64,000 nt of DNA from the NCBI RefSeq assembly GCF_028476545.1, contig NW_026733222.1:130001-194000 (forward strand), given 5' to 3'. Source of the DNA: Physella acuta (taxonomy: Eukaryota; Mollusca; Gastropoda; Physidae). Of this stretch, positions 13,230 through 23,946 are shown piece after piece. Within the stretch, counting starts at the first letter, position 1, and each line of letters begins with the position of its first letter. The translations under genes and the position numbers were made by a program. Under the pieces are notes generated by a model. The model was not told the origin of the DNA and did not search any database. It was given only the letters and a program-made list of their open reading frames with translations.

Positions 13230-13316
<87 letters not shown>
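13230..13316. repeat. (TA)n microsatellite
   Basis: Pure AT/TA run of about 87 bp, directly before a GGGTCATCCATAAATGACG element end. Absent from the aligned position of copy D (28,458), so the expansion postdates their separation. Confidence 0.9.
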
Positions 13317-13318
<2 letters not shown>

Positions 13319-13560
13319 GTCATCCATAAATGACGTCTTTTTTTTTGACGATTTTTACCTCCCCCCCCCTCCCCTCCGTCACACATCGTCACAAAAAGCC
13401 AGACCCCAAACATTAAAATGACGTCACACCTCAGCCTACAACCCCCCCCCCCCCCACCCCCCCCCCCCCCTCAAAATTGCACTTGAATTTTTCTTAAAAC
13501 ATCGATATTTTCCTAAAATATTGTCTAAACTCTGTCTATATAGAGTATTTTAATTAATTC
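13316..13560 (+). mobile_element. 'GGGTCATCCATAAATGACG' element, left part, copy A
   Basis: Begins with the same terminal sequence as the element at 28,460-29,635 and continues with the shared C-rich stretch and CGTCACAAAAAGCCAGAC. A matching inverted end was not found, so only the left part is called. The C tracts near 13,440-13,470 are homopolymer expansions. Confidence 0.5.
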
Positions 13561-13939
13561 CTACAAACTGTATGTCATTGTTTCGCTATGATGTGAAATA
13601 AATTGAAAGTACTCTGAAGAAATAAGAAAAAAAAACACAATGTTGGCCGACAAAATAAAACAATTTATCACTCTCAATACTTTTTTAAAAAAAAAAAGAG
13701 ACACACAATGAACGCAACACAATCTTTTTGTAATCCTTGTAAAAAAAAACAATTTGACATAATGATTCCTAGAAAATGAAGACAAACGAACTAGGGAAAA
13801 TAATCACTCTCTTAATATAAATACGTATATTTCTACAAATTTAGTTGTAAATGTCAAAACATATCACTAATTACTTTAGTATGTAGTAAAAAAAAAACTT
13901 TACTTTATTCGTTTTTACAAAAATATGTTGTCTACAATC
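13561..13939. other. no recognisable feature
   Basis: AT-rich spacer with poly-A/poly-T runs. A 74-codon minus-strand frame at 13,561-13,785 is compositionally F/K-rich with no domain and is not called. Confidence 0.5.
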
Positions 13940-14385
13940 AGAAGCCGAGAGCCGAGACATGGAGAATAACTGCTATATATAAGAAGAAAATACAATAATT
14001 AAAAACGCATGCCTCAGAAAGATCCTGCGAATTCGCTGGCCTAAAACCACCAGAAATGATGTTCTATGGCAACGGACCAAATCAACTGCCAGTTGAAGTA
14101 GAGATCCTCCAGAGAAAATGGAAATGGATTGGCCACACACTCAGGAAGCCTGTATCCAGCATAACAAGACAGGCCCTCACCTGGAATCCACATGGCAGGA
14201 GGAGGAGAGGCAGACCAAGAAAGACCATGAGACGAGACCTGGAAGAAGACACCAAGAAGATTTGATACACTTGGGGACAGTTGGAGAGACTAGCCAGGAT
14301 AGAGACGTCTGGAAAGCTCTTGTCAGCGGCCTATGTCTCAGTAGGAACGACAGGCTAACCTAACCTAACCTAACCTAACCTAACC
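13940..14385 (+). mobile_element. LINE 3' fragment (RTE-type C-terminus)
   Basis: A 5'-truncated non-LTR retrotransposon. The conceptual protein contains pieces of the C-terminal tail typical of RTE-like reverse-transcriptase proteins: [48 protein letters not shown] and W-GQLERLA-type words, ending near LVSGLCLSRNDR. These lie in more than one frame, so several indels separate them, and a stop lies after KIQ near the start. It ends in a short (CCTAA)n tail (about 14,353-14,384), which is a LINE 3' tail here and not a telomere. The catalytic domain is missing. Confidence 0.8.
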
Positions 14386-14869
14386 AAAAGAATATAAAAC
14401 GTGACAGCTTTGTATGTGTAATTTTTTCTCGGGTTATTTTTTTTAAATAATAATTAAGAGAAGTAATTGCTTTTAAATTATTTTTTAGTACAAATATATC
14501 AAAGGAGCTTAGGAGCACCCCTATTTAACTATTTAAAAAAGGTAAATAAGTAATGGAAGTGTTTTGAACGTTTGCCTATCTTTCACACTACAGATTAGGC
14601 ATATATTTTTTTACTCAACAGCATGTGTTAGCTACTGTATAAAATAGCTACTGTAGTAGATCTGTTTGTTATTTACAAAACTTTTTACCATCAAGTCAAT
14701 ATTTGTAAGAAAATTATTCTTTTAACTATAAAAAAATTATTATGGTCGGCTATGGGCCTTTAAATGGCGTGCCCCCCACCCTCCCCACCCCACATTGCGG
14801 GGTCTGGCGGCACTGTAGTTCCGCCCCTGGTCTTGGCCCTTCTCTCACACACACCACACATACAGAAAA
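14386..14869. other. no recognisable feature
   Basis: AT-rich spacer. A short C-rich patch near 14,770-14,830 (CCGCCCCTGG) resembles the remnant of another MITE end. Confidence 0.4.
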
Positions 14870-15386
14870 CAACAACAACAACACCAACAACAAGTAAAGT
14901 AGATAACAATCAGCGTATATAGACAGGCCCTCGTGTGTTTTATTATTTTGATGACACCGTAGGAGCTTCTACTAAATATTTGTAATCAGATTCTTAAAAA
15001 TCAATTTTTTGTTTGTTTTTATGCCATTCTATATACGAGTTTTAATTTCGTATTTTAAAGTATTTTTAGAGACACGCGTGTGAACTGAATATTTTTAATA
15101 ATATTACTTTACGAGAAAAATGGCCCGTTGAGGAAGGATACAACGGGCGCTAGGTTGATAGTGCTGTCTATTTTCTCTAAACCAAAACCAAAGCCACAAC
15201 CTTTACCTCAAATTGAATCGGAAACGACAAATTTCTTTGAAAACGGATTTTTAGCAAGAATCGTCATTTTAATCGTCATTTAAGCTTGATCTACACTTAG
15301 TTACCGCGCATTGATACTAAATACAGTCGTAGCCACACCCCTAAGCCATGCACCTGATCTCAGTCATGACAAAACTAACTCGCATT

Positions 15387-15621
15387 GGGAGTTTCTTTCA
15401 GGCGACTCTACTTGAGGATTGGGGGCTCCGCCCCCCCCCTCCCCCCCCTCCCCCCCCCCCCCCCACCCCAAAGCACGTCTACCGTTCCATTCAACGAAAT
15501 ATAATTAAATAAATTTTCCAGTTTCCGCCCACTCCCAGAAAATTCAACCCCTGCCCCCGAAAATTTTCAAGTACCCCCCCCCCTCCCTCTCCAGGGATGA
15601 AAAAGTCTGAAAGAAACACTG
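15387..15621 (-). mobile_element. hAT MITE, 'CAGWGTTTCTTYCAG' family, copy 1
   Basis: Ends GGGAGTTTCTTTCAG and, on the other strand, CAGTGTTTCTTTCAG. Flanking 8-mers CTCGCATT (15,379-15,386) and GTCGCATT (15,622-15,629) match at 7 of 8 positions, which fits a hAT target duplication. The inside is dominated by C tracts. It contains the piece shared, inverted, with the G-rich array at 31.5-32.2 kb. Confidence 0.8.
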
Positions 15622-15914
15622 GTCGCATTTGTAGATCATTCAAACTAACGGTAGAAACTGTGCGCGCATAACACTTTTTAGATTAGAAAATTTAAAGTTC
15701 CCCTCTCCTCGGAGGAAAAAGTCTGAAAGTAAAACTGGTGTCGCGCTTAGCCACTACCCGAAGAATTGCATGAAAGAAACTGCAAGCAAACCACCTTTTA
15801 GATTACACACATTAATTAGGCGGTAATTTTATTATAGAGTATCGATGAAGAAACTCTAAATGCAAAACACTTTTAAGTTTATACACATTAATTATGCCGT
15901 AATGTCAGTCTTTT

Positions 15915-16995
15915 TACTTTCTCGTATATACGAAGTATAGAGAAAGTATTGTAATCGTGCACAAAAATCACTTGAAATTTTAACAATTTTCACCGTATTA
16001 CACCTCAGTCCTTTATCACATCCGAAGTATAGAAAACTTATTTTAATCGGGCAAAAATTATCAATCCAGATTTATCAAAATTAAGAGATTTTATGAGTAA
16101 TTCAGTCTGAAAAACTGGGCTTTGCAATTCTGTCCGTATGTCTGTGTGTCTGTCTGTCTGTCCGTGTGTAAACACGATAACTTGAGTACCGTTACAGCTA
16201 GGTTGATGAAATTTCATATATAAGTATTTTATCAAAATCGTAGATCCGTATCAACTTTTGAGCGATTTCCGATAACCGGAAGTGGTACTTTTTCTACTTT
16301 GAATTTTTCAAAAGCCTATAACTTGAGTACTATTTCAGATAGATAAATGAAATTTCACACGTAAGTATAAGATCTAATTCTCTACCTTCTGTCAAATTTT
16401 GAGTAATAGAGTCCTTGCAAACACGTGACCTAAATCACGTGATACCTACGCCCACCGCCACAGTGGTGTACACCAGACGTAAACACAACCAGCTGTTCAC
16501 CAGCGCTGGACGTGTTTACCAGCGCTGGACGTGTTCACCGTATGTAAAGAATCGCACCCGCGGAAAAGGAAAAATATGTTAAAAAACTTGAACTCTTAGG
16601 AATTGAAGATCCTTATACAGTTATTGACAGTTTCGTGGATAATATAAATATGTGGCCAAAATTTCTGTGGCGGCGGGCGTAGGTATCACGAACGGACGTG
16701 ACGTCATATGAAAGGACTCTATTTCCGTTGCCCGGAAGTACTAATTTACGCTACTTCCGATTTCTCAAAAAACTAATGTAAATTTTTAAAGTACTAATAA
16801 TATTGCGCACTATTATGCACTTTGTTATTTGGCGTTCACTTGGTGTGCAATCTTTTGTCTACGAGATTTTATTCTATTTTTAAAACTTTAAGTATTTAAA
16901 ATGGATTAAAAATCATGTCTATAGCCCGAGTTCTCATCCCCTGTTGTTTTATATAAGAATATTCGAGAAAGTTTAGGGGAGATCACTCCCGGTTT
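15915..16995 (+). repeat. R1 dispersed repeat, copy 3, interrupted
   Basis: Complete R1 with opening and closing hairpins, interrupted by the MITE at 16,408-16,720. An uninserted comparison exists nearby: the host words GGTAATTTTATTATAGAGTA (15,821) and the inverted copy near 31,450 continue without R1. This shows R1 was inserted as a unit into copy B. Minus-strand frame 16,038-16,235 is part of the repeat, not a gene. Confidence 0.8.
16408..16720. mobile_element. MITE inserted in R1 copy 3
   Basis: 313 bp with ends AGAGTCCTT and AAGGACTCT and a longer imperfect inverted repeat ending GATACCTACGCCCRCCGCC. The interior matches the outer right end plus inner inverted repeat of the element at 2,725-4,614, so it is a deletion derivative of that family. 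R1 copies 1, 2 and 4 read GAGTAATTTCCG across the site. Here GAGTAAT and ATTTCCG flank the element, consistent with a 2-bp AT duplication, although the shared bases leave the exact border ambiguous. Confidence 0.8.
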
Positions 16996-17622
16996 ATTTA
17001 TTATAGAGTATCGGTGACGTCATATCTTTTGAGTTGGGGGTAGGGGGGGAAGGCGGCTTTGATGTTCTACCGGGGGGAGGGCTTCGCCCCTACCCGAAGA
17101 ATTGTAAGAAACTCTTCACGCAAACCACTCCTACCTAAGATTAGACAAAATTGCCTTTTTATTTAATGTTTACTCGAGAATCAATGACGTCATATTACTG
17201 TGTGGATTCTCCGGCTTGATATTATTTTCTACTCTATGCTCAATAGGACGTCAGATTTCGTTTTCGTTTCACTGTGAAAGTTTTTAAATTGCTTGTGTTT
17301 TCTCTAGAGCGTTCTTGTCAGATAGATAGATACACAGATAGATACATAGATACACAGACAGCGAAACTATTATTATAGATATCAGCCATTACATATGACA
17401 TAAGCTTTATCTTAATCATAACATTTGTACGTAGGTTGTGACTTTTGAGACGATGTGTAGTGAGAGGGGCGCGAGGAGGGGAGACAGAATTAAGGAAGTG
17501 TTGCATTTAAAGGGAAACTACTTAGATTCTCTAGTTCATATTTTTTTGAAAATGCAGCTTTGATCGGTTATATCCCCTTATTGAAATAAGACAAAAATGT
17601 ATTTTTTTTCTAGACTGCAACC

Positions 17623-17786
17623 CAGAGTTTCTTCCAGGCATCTCTTCGGCATCCCCCCCCCCCCCCACCGAAGAAATTCAACCAACCCCCCCACCTGAAC
17701 AAAATCGAATTTATATAGGAAATATACTTGTAACTGAGTCCGCCCTCCCCCCCCCCCCCCCCCCCCCTCCGGAGAAATTTTAGTCC
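17623..17786. mobile_element. hAT MITE, 'CAGWGTTTCTTYCAG' family, damaged copy
   Basis: Left end CAGAGTTTCTTCCAGGCATC is intact and the interior is C-rich. The right end fades at GGAGAAATTTTAGTCC. The host phrase ahead of it (AGACAAAAATGTATTTTT and TAGACTGCAACCC) is repeated just after it at 17,790-17,830, so a local duplication accompanied the insertion. Copy C (23,080-23,110) is the empty site. Confidence 0.55.
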
Positions 17787-18233
17787 GAAATTAGACAAAA
17801 ATATTTTTTTTCTAGACTACAACCCTTTAACTAATCTCCAACCTAGTTAATGTTTCGGATACATTTATTTTTTCTTCAAATGGGCAATTTTTTATTTTAT
17901 TTCAGACACCTATTTCGCCCTCCCAATCAGCCTTTATCAGATCTAAGTAGTTAAATAAATAGATGGCGGAGTAAGTGTTTGTCTTGCTTTGTGTAGTTTA
18001 TCCGGGGTTTTACTTGCTATTAAATTGTCTATATTTATAGTCTTCGTGTTATCTACATTAAATTAGCTATCAATGATTTAAGAAAGCATGTATAACTATT
18101 CACTTAATATGTGATTAATGTATCTCTTTAATGGCCATATTAATTGTGTATTTAAAAAAAACACTTTATATCGTGTTTTATCTAATTTTGTTTCGTATTC
18201 AAAAAATTGTTATTATAAAACAATATTTAACAG

Positions 18234-18369
18234 ACCAGAACAGCCTCCATACAACATCAGTCTGAATGTGACTGGACACATGGACTTTCATATAGAGTTG
18301 CCAGACGGGGTCTTCAATTCAAGTTCTCTTGTAGTTCTAGCCTCGATCTGGATAATCACAATTTTCTTA

Positions 18370-18372
<3 letters not shown>
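18234..18372 (+). pseudogene. terminal-exon paralogue, copy B
   Basis: Same reading frame as copy C from PEQPPYNISL through a hydrophobic run (LVVLASIWIITIFLL). The C-terminal codons and the stop are replaced by the (TA)n array, which reads YIYIY. An acceptor-like TATTTAACAG precedes it. Without the upstream block of copies A and C it is probably a dead copy. Confidence 0.35.

Positions 18373-18436
<64 letters not shown>
18373..18436. repeat. (TA)n microsatellite
   Basis: Pure TA run at the same junction as in copies A and C. Confidence 0.95.
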
Positions 18437-18438
<2 letters not shown>

Positions 18439-18557
18439 AAACGGATTGAATGTAATTAAATGAAGACAATTTGAAAAGAGGCTTATTATGTACATCCAAG
18501 GGATGAAGAAAGGGTCATGACCTAATTTACTACAACCCATAAGAAGATAGCTTCTTA

Positions 18558-18694
18558 GGATCATCCATTTATGACGTCCCCGATGAGGGGCGGGGAGTGC
18601 TCCAGAAAAAAATTGACTTTTGTGGACACATGTGGAATAACATTAGAGAGGGTTCAAAATTACATTTTTGTAGACGTCATGAATGGATAATCCC
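18558..18694. mobile_element. short MITE with GGATCATCCATT ends, copy B
   Basis: 137 bp with inverted ends GGATCATCCATTTATGACGT and GGGATTATCCATTCATGACG. The same element sits at the orthologous place in copy C (23,947-24,079), so it inserted before the blocks split. Its ends are related to the longer GGGTCATCCATAAATGACG element at 28,460. Confidence 0.65.
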
Positions 18695-18969
18695 ATAAGT
18701 TTGATGTTTTAGATGTATTCCTTTCCATTGTATTCATTCCCTTTTATTGAGCTGTTGTGCTATTCTGATGCATATTGTTATGGGAAAATACTTTATTATA
18801 GATCGCAAACTGACTTGTTTTGTTTTTTATATTTTTTGTTCTTTGATAGATATTGATACAGACTTTACACGAAATACTAAAACATAGCCATGACAGTCTT
18901 TCAAAATAAATATGTTTAACGTTCTGGTAGCAATTTTGTCTGCTCTAAAACTTGCACTATTTGTGTATT

Positions 18970-19074
<105 letters not shown>

Positions 19075-20675
19075 TGGTATATTAATTGCTAATATTTGAT
19101 TATCTTTGTTTATTAGCGCAATTTCCTTACAGGAATTGCGATTATTAACTCGTCATTTCCGTATGGATGTGCGCAGCTTTAGATCGTATCTCCTCCTCAA
19201 CGAAGCAATATCGAGGACAAGTTCCAAAAGCAAATATGTTAAGCAAGTTCCGAGGATGATTGTGGGCCAAAAAAAATTCCCGGAATTCCTTCCTGGATTT
19301 CCCGGAAAAGCCAAAAGACCTTGAAAAAAAATGCCGTTTTTTTCCCATATCTCGGCTACCAGACCACTTAGCGACTTGAAACATTTACGAATCGATTCCT
19401 GCCATAATTTAGAACAATATTGCCGAAGAAAGTTTTCAAAAATATCCTTTCGTTCGGTCACAAAAAATTAATTAAGAACAATTAAGTTTATATTTATAGG
19501 ATGATATTTACTACATGTTTACACTGAGCATCGGGATCGTTCGCGTCACTGCGCGCGGTAAGAAAGAGAGAGAGGCGAGTTGCGCGTCGCTCGTTTTTTC
19601 CACGTGCTAATGTTTACAAACAAGAGGGCGGGTTTTAATAATAGCGATTTAAAATTGTTATGGATAAATAATGGATAACATAAAGAAATTGCGCTTAAAT
19701 TGTCACTAGACTTTTTATTAACTTGTTTTTTTTTAATACAATTTTTAAAAATATTTATGAAAAGTATATATTAATTTCAATTACTTGAACATTAAACTAA
19801 TCAGTGATACTTTACAATTTCTGCACGGATAATTATTATAATTCTTATAATTTAATTTAACTTTTATAAATCTTTTAAATCACCTGTAATAAAACGTGTT
19901 GTTTATAAGATTTGTAAAGTTGCAACATGTATAACCTGTATTCATTTACATTAAAACTCTACATTAATATATGCATTATTTCTTAAGTTTTAAAACATAG
20001 CTTTACCCAGCGTATGCTCATAAAAATTAGTTGTGTTTTTAAGACGAAGATGAATTAATATCCACAATCTGTTATAAAAATTATTAAAGCTCCTCAAACC
20101 GAAGCAAGCTCCCGGCTCTGACAAAAATCACAAATGATATGCTCTCGCACCTAGGTCTCAAAGAAAAAAAGCAACCTGGAAGTCTGAAAAATCCCAAAAT
20201 AGTTTTAAAAAGCACTCACGATACTTGTTTTTATGATAGGAAAACCCAGGAACAGGGTCGCTAGTTACCACCCAAAAAGTTTAACTGGCTGTAAACGGAT
20301 AGAAATGGTGGTCAACAACATGCTAAACCTGGAGACTCGAGTCAACCTATCTACTAGAAGACGAACTTACAGATTATTAGTATAAAGGTTTTTCTATTTG
20401 TTTTATAGCGATCGCTCTATCAGCTGGCCTACAACGGTGAACTATTTTTCCATGGTTAAGAGATGTTTTTTTCCTAAGTGCAGACAGCAGGCTAAGAAAG
20501 GGGCAGGTAATTGTCTTTTAGAGATAGCAAGTTGCTACTGATCGACTTTCAAATCAAGTATTTGTAGTCGTGTTCATAGACACAAAGACACACACACAGG
20601 CACACACAGACATACAGATGCTGTCAATTAAACCTCAGAGGACCAAAAATAAAATATTTTTATCTTTAAAAAATA

Positions 20676-20998
20676 TCTATATATATAATTCTCTTCTTCG
20701 AGCCGTTAGAAAACAAGCTGCAAACACTCTCCCTACCTCCCCACCCCTACATGGTTTTAGTGAGCTGTGTTCACTCTAAATGTTTACAAGCAGAGCCAAC
20801 GATTTTAAACGTAGGGGGGGGGGAGGAGGGGGGAGGGAAGGAAGGGGGGGGGGATTTATGGTCCTTAACGAGCTACTTATAGTGTTTTAAAGAAATATTT
20901 TCAGTGTCAGCGTTGGTACTGTCGAATTCACAGATTATGAATTATTGAAAATTAGAAACAACTAAATAGCGGCGTATGATACACCGCGGGTCGGCTCG
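20676..20998 (+). mobile_element. Helitron-like non-autonomous element, first of a tandem pair
   Basis: Starts after A with TCTATATATATAATTCTCTTC, a 5' end type common in animal Helitrons, and ends with GGCGTATGATACACCGCGGG then TCGGCTCG. There are no terminal inverted repeats. The subterminal hairpin is degraded here but intact in the 42-kb copy (GCGTA-TGA-TACGC). Copy A (9,834-9,870) is the empty site, AAAAAATATATATATTATC. The interior includes G-rich tracts and GAGCCGTTAGAAAACAAGCT. Confidence 0.55.
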
Positions 20999-21002
20999 TA
21001 TA

Positions 21003-21381
21003 TCTATATTTATAATTCTCTTCTGGGAGCCGTTAGAAAACAAGCTGCAAGCGCGCCTTACAGTCCCCTCTCTTCCTCTCTATCGCTACCACCCCCCATC
21101 CCCTCACATGGTCTGGTGAACTGTGGTTCACGCTGTTTACATTTTACGGGTTTGGTGACGGCTATTAGGGGCAGATAATTTAGTTTGAAACGATTTTAAA
21201 CTTAGAGGAGGTAACTAAGAGGAGGCTGCTTTCACGTGGGGGGGGGGGGGGGTTAGTGTTTTTAAGCAAATATTTTCAGTGGCAGCATTGGTACTGTCGA
21301 ATTAACAAATTATAAATTACTGAAAAGTAGAAAAAAAAAAAACAACTAAATAGCGGCGTATGATACGCACCGGTCGGCTCG
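21003..21381 (+). mobile_element. Helitron-like non-autonomous element, second of a tandem pair
   Basis: Head-to-tail with the previous copy: it starts TCTATATTTATAATTCTC directly after CTCGTATA. It ends with hairpin GCGTA-TGA-TACGC followed by a short tail ending GGTCGGCTCG, then the host TATTATCTT of copy A. Tandem arrays without a target duplication are known for Helitrons. No Rep/helicase coding sequence is present. Confidence 0.55.
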
Positions 21382-21534
21382 TATTATCTTATTATATTAT
21401 TATTATTATCTATATCTTGGTAAATCCGGAAAAACCCGTAACGTTTAAAAATATTATTTCTCGCTCAGGGCGATTAGCTCCACTTCGTCGTCCTCATTAT
21501 GTCGTGATATTAAGCAGACTTGCCATTGGTTGGA

Positions 21535-21960
21535 AGAGGTCAAAGTTGCCGTTGGTTGGAAGAGGTCAAAGGAAGAGGTCAAAGTTGCCGTTGGTTGGAA
21601 GAGGTCAAAGTTGCGCCTATAAATTTGATTAAAAAAGTGTGACGTCAACGCATCAGACGTCAGTATCCTTATTGAAGGTAGCAGACGTTTTCGCTTCATT
21701 TAAAAGATCTAGTCAATTTCTAACCCTGCAGTTATGGAATAATTTTAACATTTTAAATAGTGCTACTTTCAGTGTTTCTACTATTTATAGTTTTTAACTG
21801 CAGTCATTTTTCAACAAGAAATTTTGTTTTAAATTTGTTTGTTCAAATTGTATTACCTAATAGACAAATTAAATATATTCATCAAAACTTTAAGAGAATA
21901 AACTTTTTTTTCAGAAAATAACACTGAATATATTTGACAAGCCTATTTCAAGTAAGTTTT
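21535..21960 (+). promoter_or_regulatory. promoter-like block of copy C
   Basis: Four AGGTCA half-sites (21,537, 21,563, 21,576, 21,602) lie in direct orientation, spaced 26, 13 and 26 bp by a repeated TTGGTTGGAAGAGGTCAAAG unit. A TATAAA box (21,618-21,623) and a CRE palindrome TGACGTCA (21,640-21,647) follow. Some 300 bp downstream is the donor-like TTCAA|GTAAGT, with a possible short 5' exon between. The CRE and donor are shared with copy A. AGGTCA is the half-site of nuclear receptors. Promoter activity is inferred from motif layout only. Confidence 0.35.
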
Positions 21961-22675
21961 TTTTTCTTTTTTAAATATTAATTCCCTTTGTTTTCGTTTA
22001 TCGTCATCGCAGTATCTGTCTCATATCATCTAAGAATTAAAATATTCAAGGCTGTAAAGTCTTTACTTAATATAAAGATTAATCATTGCATTAATTCATC
22101 TCATTCATTTGTTTAGGGTTTTATTTATTGTTTTAGTATAACAATTTTTTATATAACTCAAATGTATAGCAAGTCTTAAAGTAAGTATGCATATTAGTAT
22201 TACTAAAATAGAGTTGTAACATTTAAGATTGCTGTATATTTGCCCATTAATAATTTCTTGACAGTTGTTAAATAACAATTTACACGAAGTATTTTAAAAT
22301 ACGTTTTTAAAATCACAATAAAGTATTTAAAAAACCCGAGTTAAAGTTCGTTATGTTTTTAATATCAATATGAAATCTGACAACAATTTTTTATTTGTAG
22401 TTGTGCGTAAAAAAATAGTCATCATGGTGAGATATGACTGGAACAAAGCCAACAGTGAAATACATTTTTAGATATAAATCTTACTGGTAGACATAACATA
22501 GAGTTTTATGTGTGTGTGGGGTGGTTGGGGAGGGGCGGGGGAGGGGGGTTTACTAAATGGGCTGATGTCTTTTCTTAAACATACACATACACATACATTT
22601 ACACATATATACACACACACATACACACACCACACACAAACAATATCAACAACAATTAAAGTAGATAACAATCAG

Positions 22676-22834
22676 TGCAGCAAGAATGCCCTCGCAGGTT
22701 ATTGTAATGTTGAGACCGCAGTAGCTTCTACTAAATATTTTTCATCAGATACTCAAAATGAACTATTTTGTTTGTTTTATGCAATTTTATATACGAGTTT
22801 TAAATTTAATTTCGTATTTAAGGGGTATTTTTAG
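22676..22834 (+). CDS. possible internal or terminal exon, copy C (unknown family)
   Basis: Open for 52 codons after ATCAG, containing CSKNALAGYCNVETAVASTK and ending FKGYF-stop. The paralogue in copy A is open over the same length; B and D are broken. The acceptor region is A-rich rather than pyrimidine-rich, which argues against a real exon. No domain is recognised. Confidence 0.2.
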   Translation, partial: CSKNALAGYCNVETAVASTKYFSSDTQNELFCLFYAILYTSFKFNFVFKGYF

Positions 22835-23567
22835 AGACACGCTTGTGAACTGATTTTTTAAAAACTTTACTTTATATCAGCTATTACATATGACATAAGC
22901 TTTATCTTAATCATAACTTTTGTACGAAGGTTGTGACTTTTGAGACGATGTGTAGTGAGAGGGGCGGGAGGAGGGGAGACAGAATTAAGGAAGTGCTGCA
23001 TTTAAAGGGAAACTACTTAGTTCATATTTTTTGAAAATGCAGCTTTGATCGGTTATATCCCCTTATAGAAATTAGACAAAAATAGTTATTTTTCTAGACC
23101 ACAACCCTTTCTCTAATCTCCAACCTAGTTAATGTTCCGGATACATTTATTTTTTCTTCAAATTGGCAATTTGTTCTCTATTTCAGACGCCAATTTCGCC
23201 CTCCCTGTCAGCGTTTACCAGATCTAAATAATTGTACCAAGTTGTAAAACAGCTATATGGCGGTGTAAGTGTTTGTCTTGCTTTGTGTATTTTATCCCGG
23301 GTTTTCCTTGCTATTAAATTGTCTATACTTTTAGTCTTCATGTTATCTACATTAAATTAGCTATCAATGATTTACCAAGCATGTAAACTAATTACTAAAT
23401 ATGCGATTAATGTATCTATTTACTAATCATGTAGTTGCCATATTACATGTGTATTTTTAAAAATACTGACCGTTTAATATCTAATTTTTTAAAATACTGA
23501 TCATGTAATATCTTATTTCGTTTCGTATTCAAAAAAATTAATGTTATAATAAAACAATATTTCACAG

Positions 23568-23724
23568 ACCAGAACAGCCTCCATACAACATCAGTCTGAA
23601 TGTGACTGGACACATGGACTTTCATATAGAGTTGCCAGACGGGACCTTCAGTTCAAGTTCTCTTGTAGTTCTAGCCTCGATCTGGATAATCACAATTTTG
23701 TTGTTGATGTACAACATCATGTAA
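23568..23724 (+). CDS. possible terminal exon: glycosylated ectodomain end plus hydrophobic C-terminus
   Basis: After an acceptor-like ATATTTCACAG, one frame codes 51 residues then TAA. It shows two N-glycosylation sequons (NIS, NVT), a polar stretch (HMDFHIELPDGTF), a serine cluster (SSSS) and an unbroken hydrophobic run (LVVLASIWIITILLLM) ending four residues before the stop. That is the layout of a GPI-anchor signal or of a type I membrane end with almost no tail. Paralogues at 11,842 and 18,234 share it, with a 5-bp frame difference in A. A second frame of the same DNA is also open, so the reading frame is not certain. No named family is recognised. Confidence 0.3.
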
Positions 23725-23764
23725 CTCAACATAAGATTATATATATAATATAATATAATATAAC

Positions 23765-23766
<2 letters not shown>

Positions 23767-23815
<49 letters not shown>
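23767..23815. repeat. (TA)n microsatellite
   Basis: TA run at the same junction as in copies A and B, here about 40 bp after the stop of the exon-like segment. Confidence 0.9.
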
Positions 23816-23818
<3 letters not shown>

Positions 23819-23946
23819 CAAAATAAAACTGTCAGCACATTGAAACTGATTGAATGTAATTAAATGAAAAGAGGCTTATTATGTACATCCAAGGGATGAA
23901 CAAAGAGTATGACCTAATTTACTACAACCCTTAAGATAGCTACATA

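Larger units (their letters stand above)
9290..13560 (+). repeat. segmental duplication copy A
   Basis: First of four diverged paralogous blocks. Shared landmarks with copy C (20,090-25,260) occur in the same order: GTGGTCAACAACA (9,461/20,306), a CACACAGA-type tract (9,725/20,572), AAATCCGGAAAAACCCG (9,891/21,421), CTAGTCAATTTCTAACCCTG (10,161/21,706), and a block around 11,271/22,878 ending at a (TA)n array. The part from about 12,720 also matches copy D (27,960-28,690). Copy A holds a promoter-like block, two exon-like segments, one hAT fragment and one complete hAT MITE. Confidence 0.8.
15102..17375 (+). repeat. left arm of a large inverted duplication
   Basis: Reads in inverted orientation against 31,065-32,280. 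The outer end GGCCCGTTGAGGAAGG matches 32,236-32,255, the MITE segment 15,460-15,621 matches the 31,609-31,760 unit, and GGGCTTCGCCCCTACCCGAA (17,083) matches 31,350-31,375. TTTTCTCTAGAGCGTTCTTG (17,299) matches 31,140-31,165. This arm is longer because R1 copy 3 (15,915-16,995) lies in it. Confidence 0.75.

Noticed and set aside
14353-14384. (CCTAA)n run, the TTAGG-type telomere word
   Set aside because: Only about six units, located at the 3' end of a LINE fragment; best read as the element's tail.
19153-19461. 102-codon minus-strand frame opposite a 72-codon plus frame
   Set aside because: No recognised domain, and no paralogous support from copies A, C or D.
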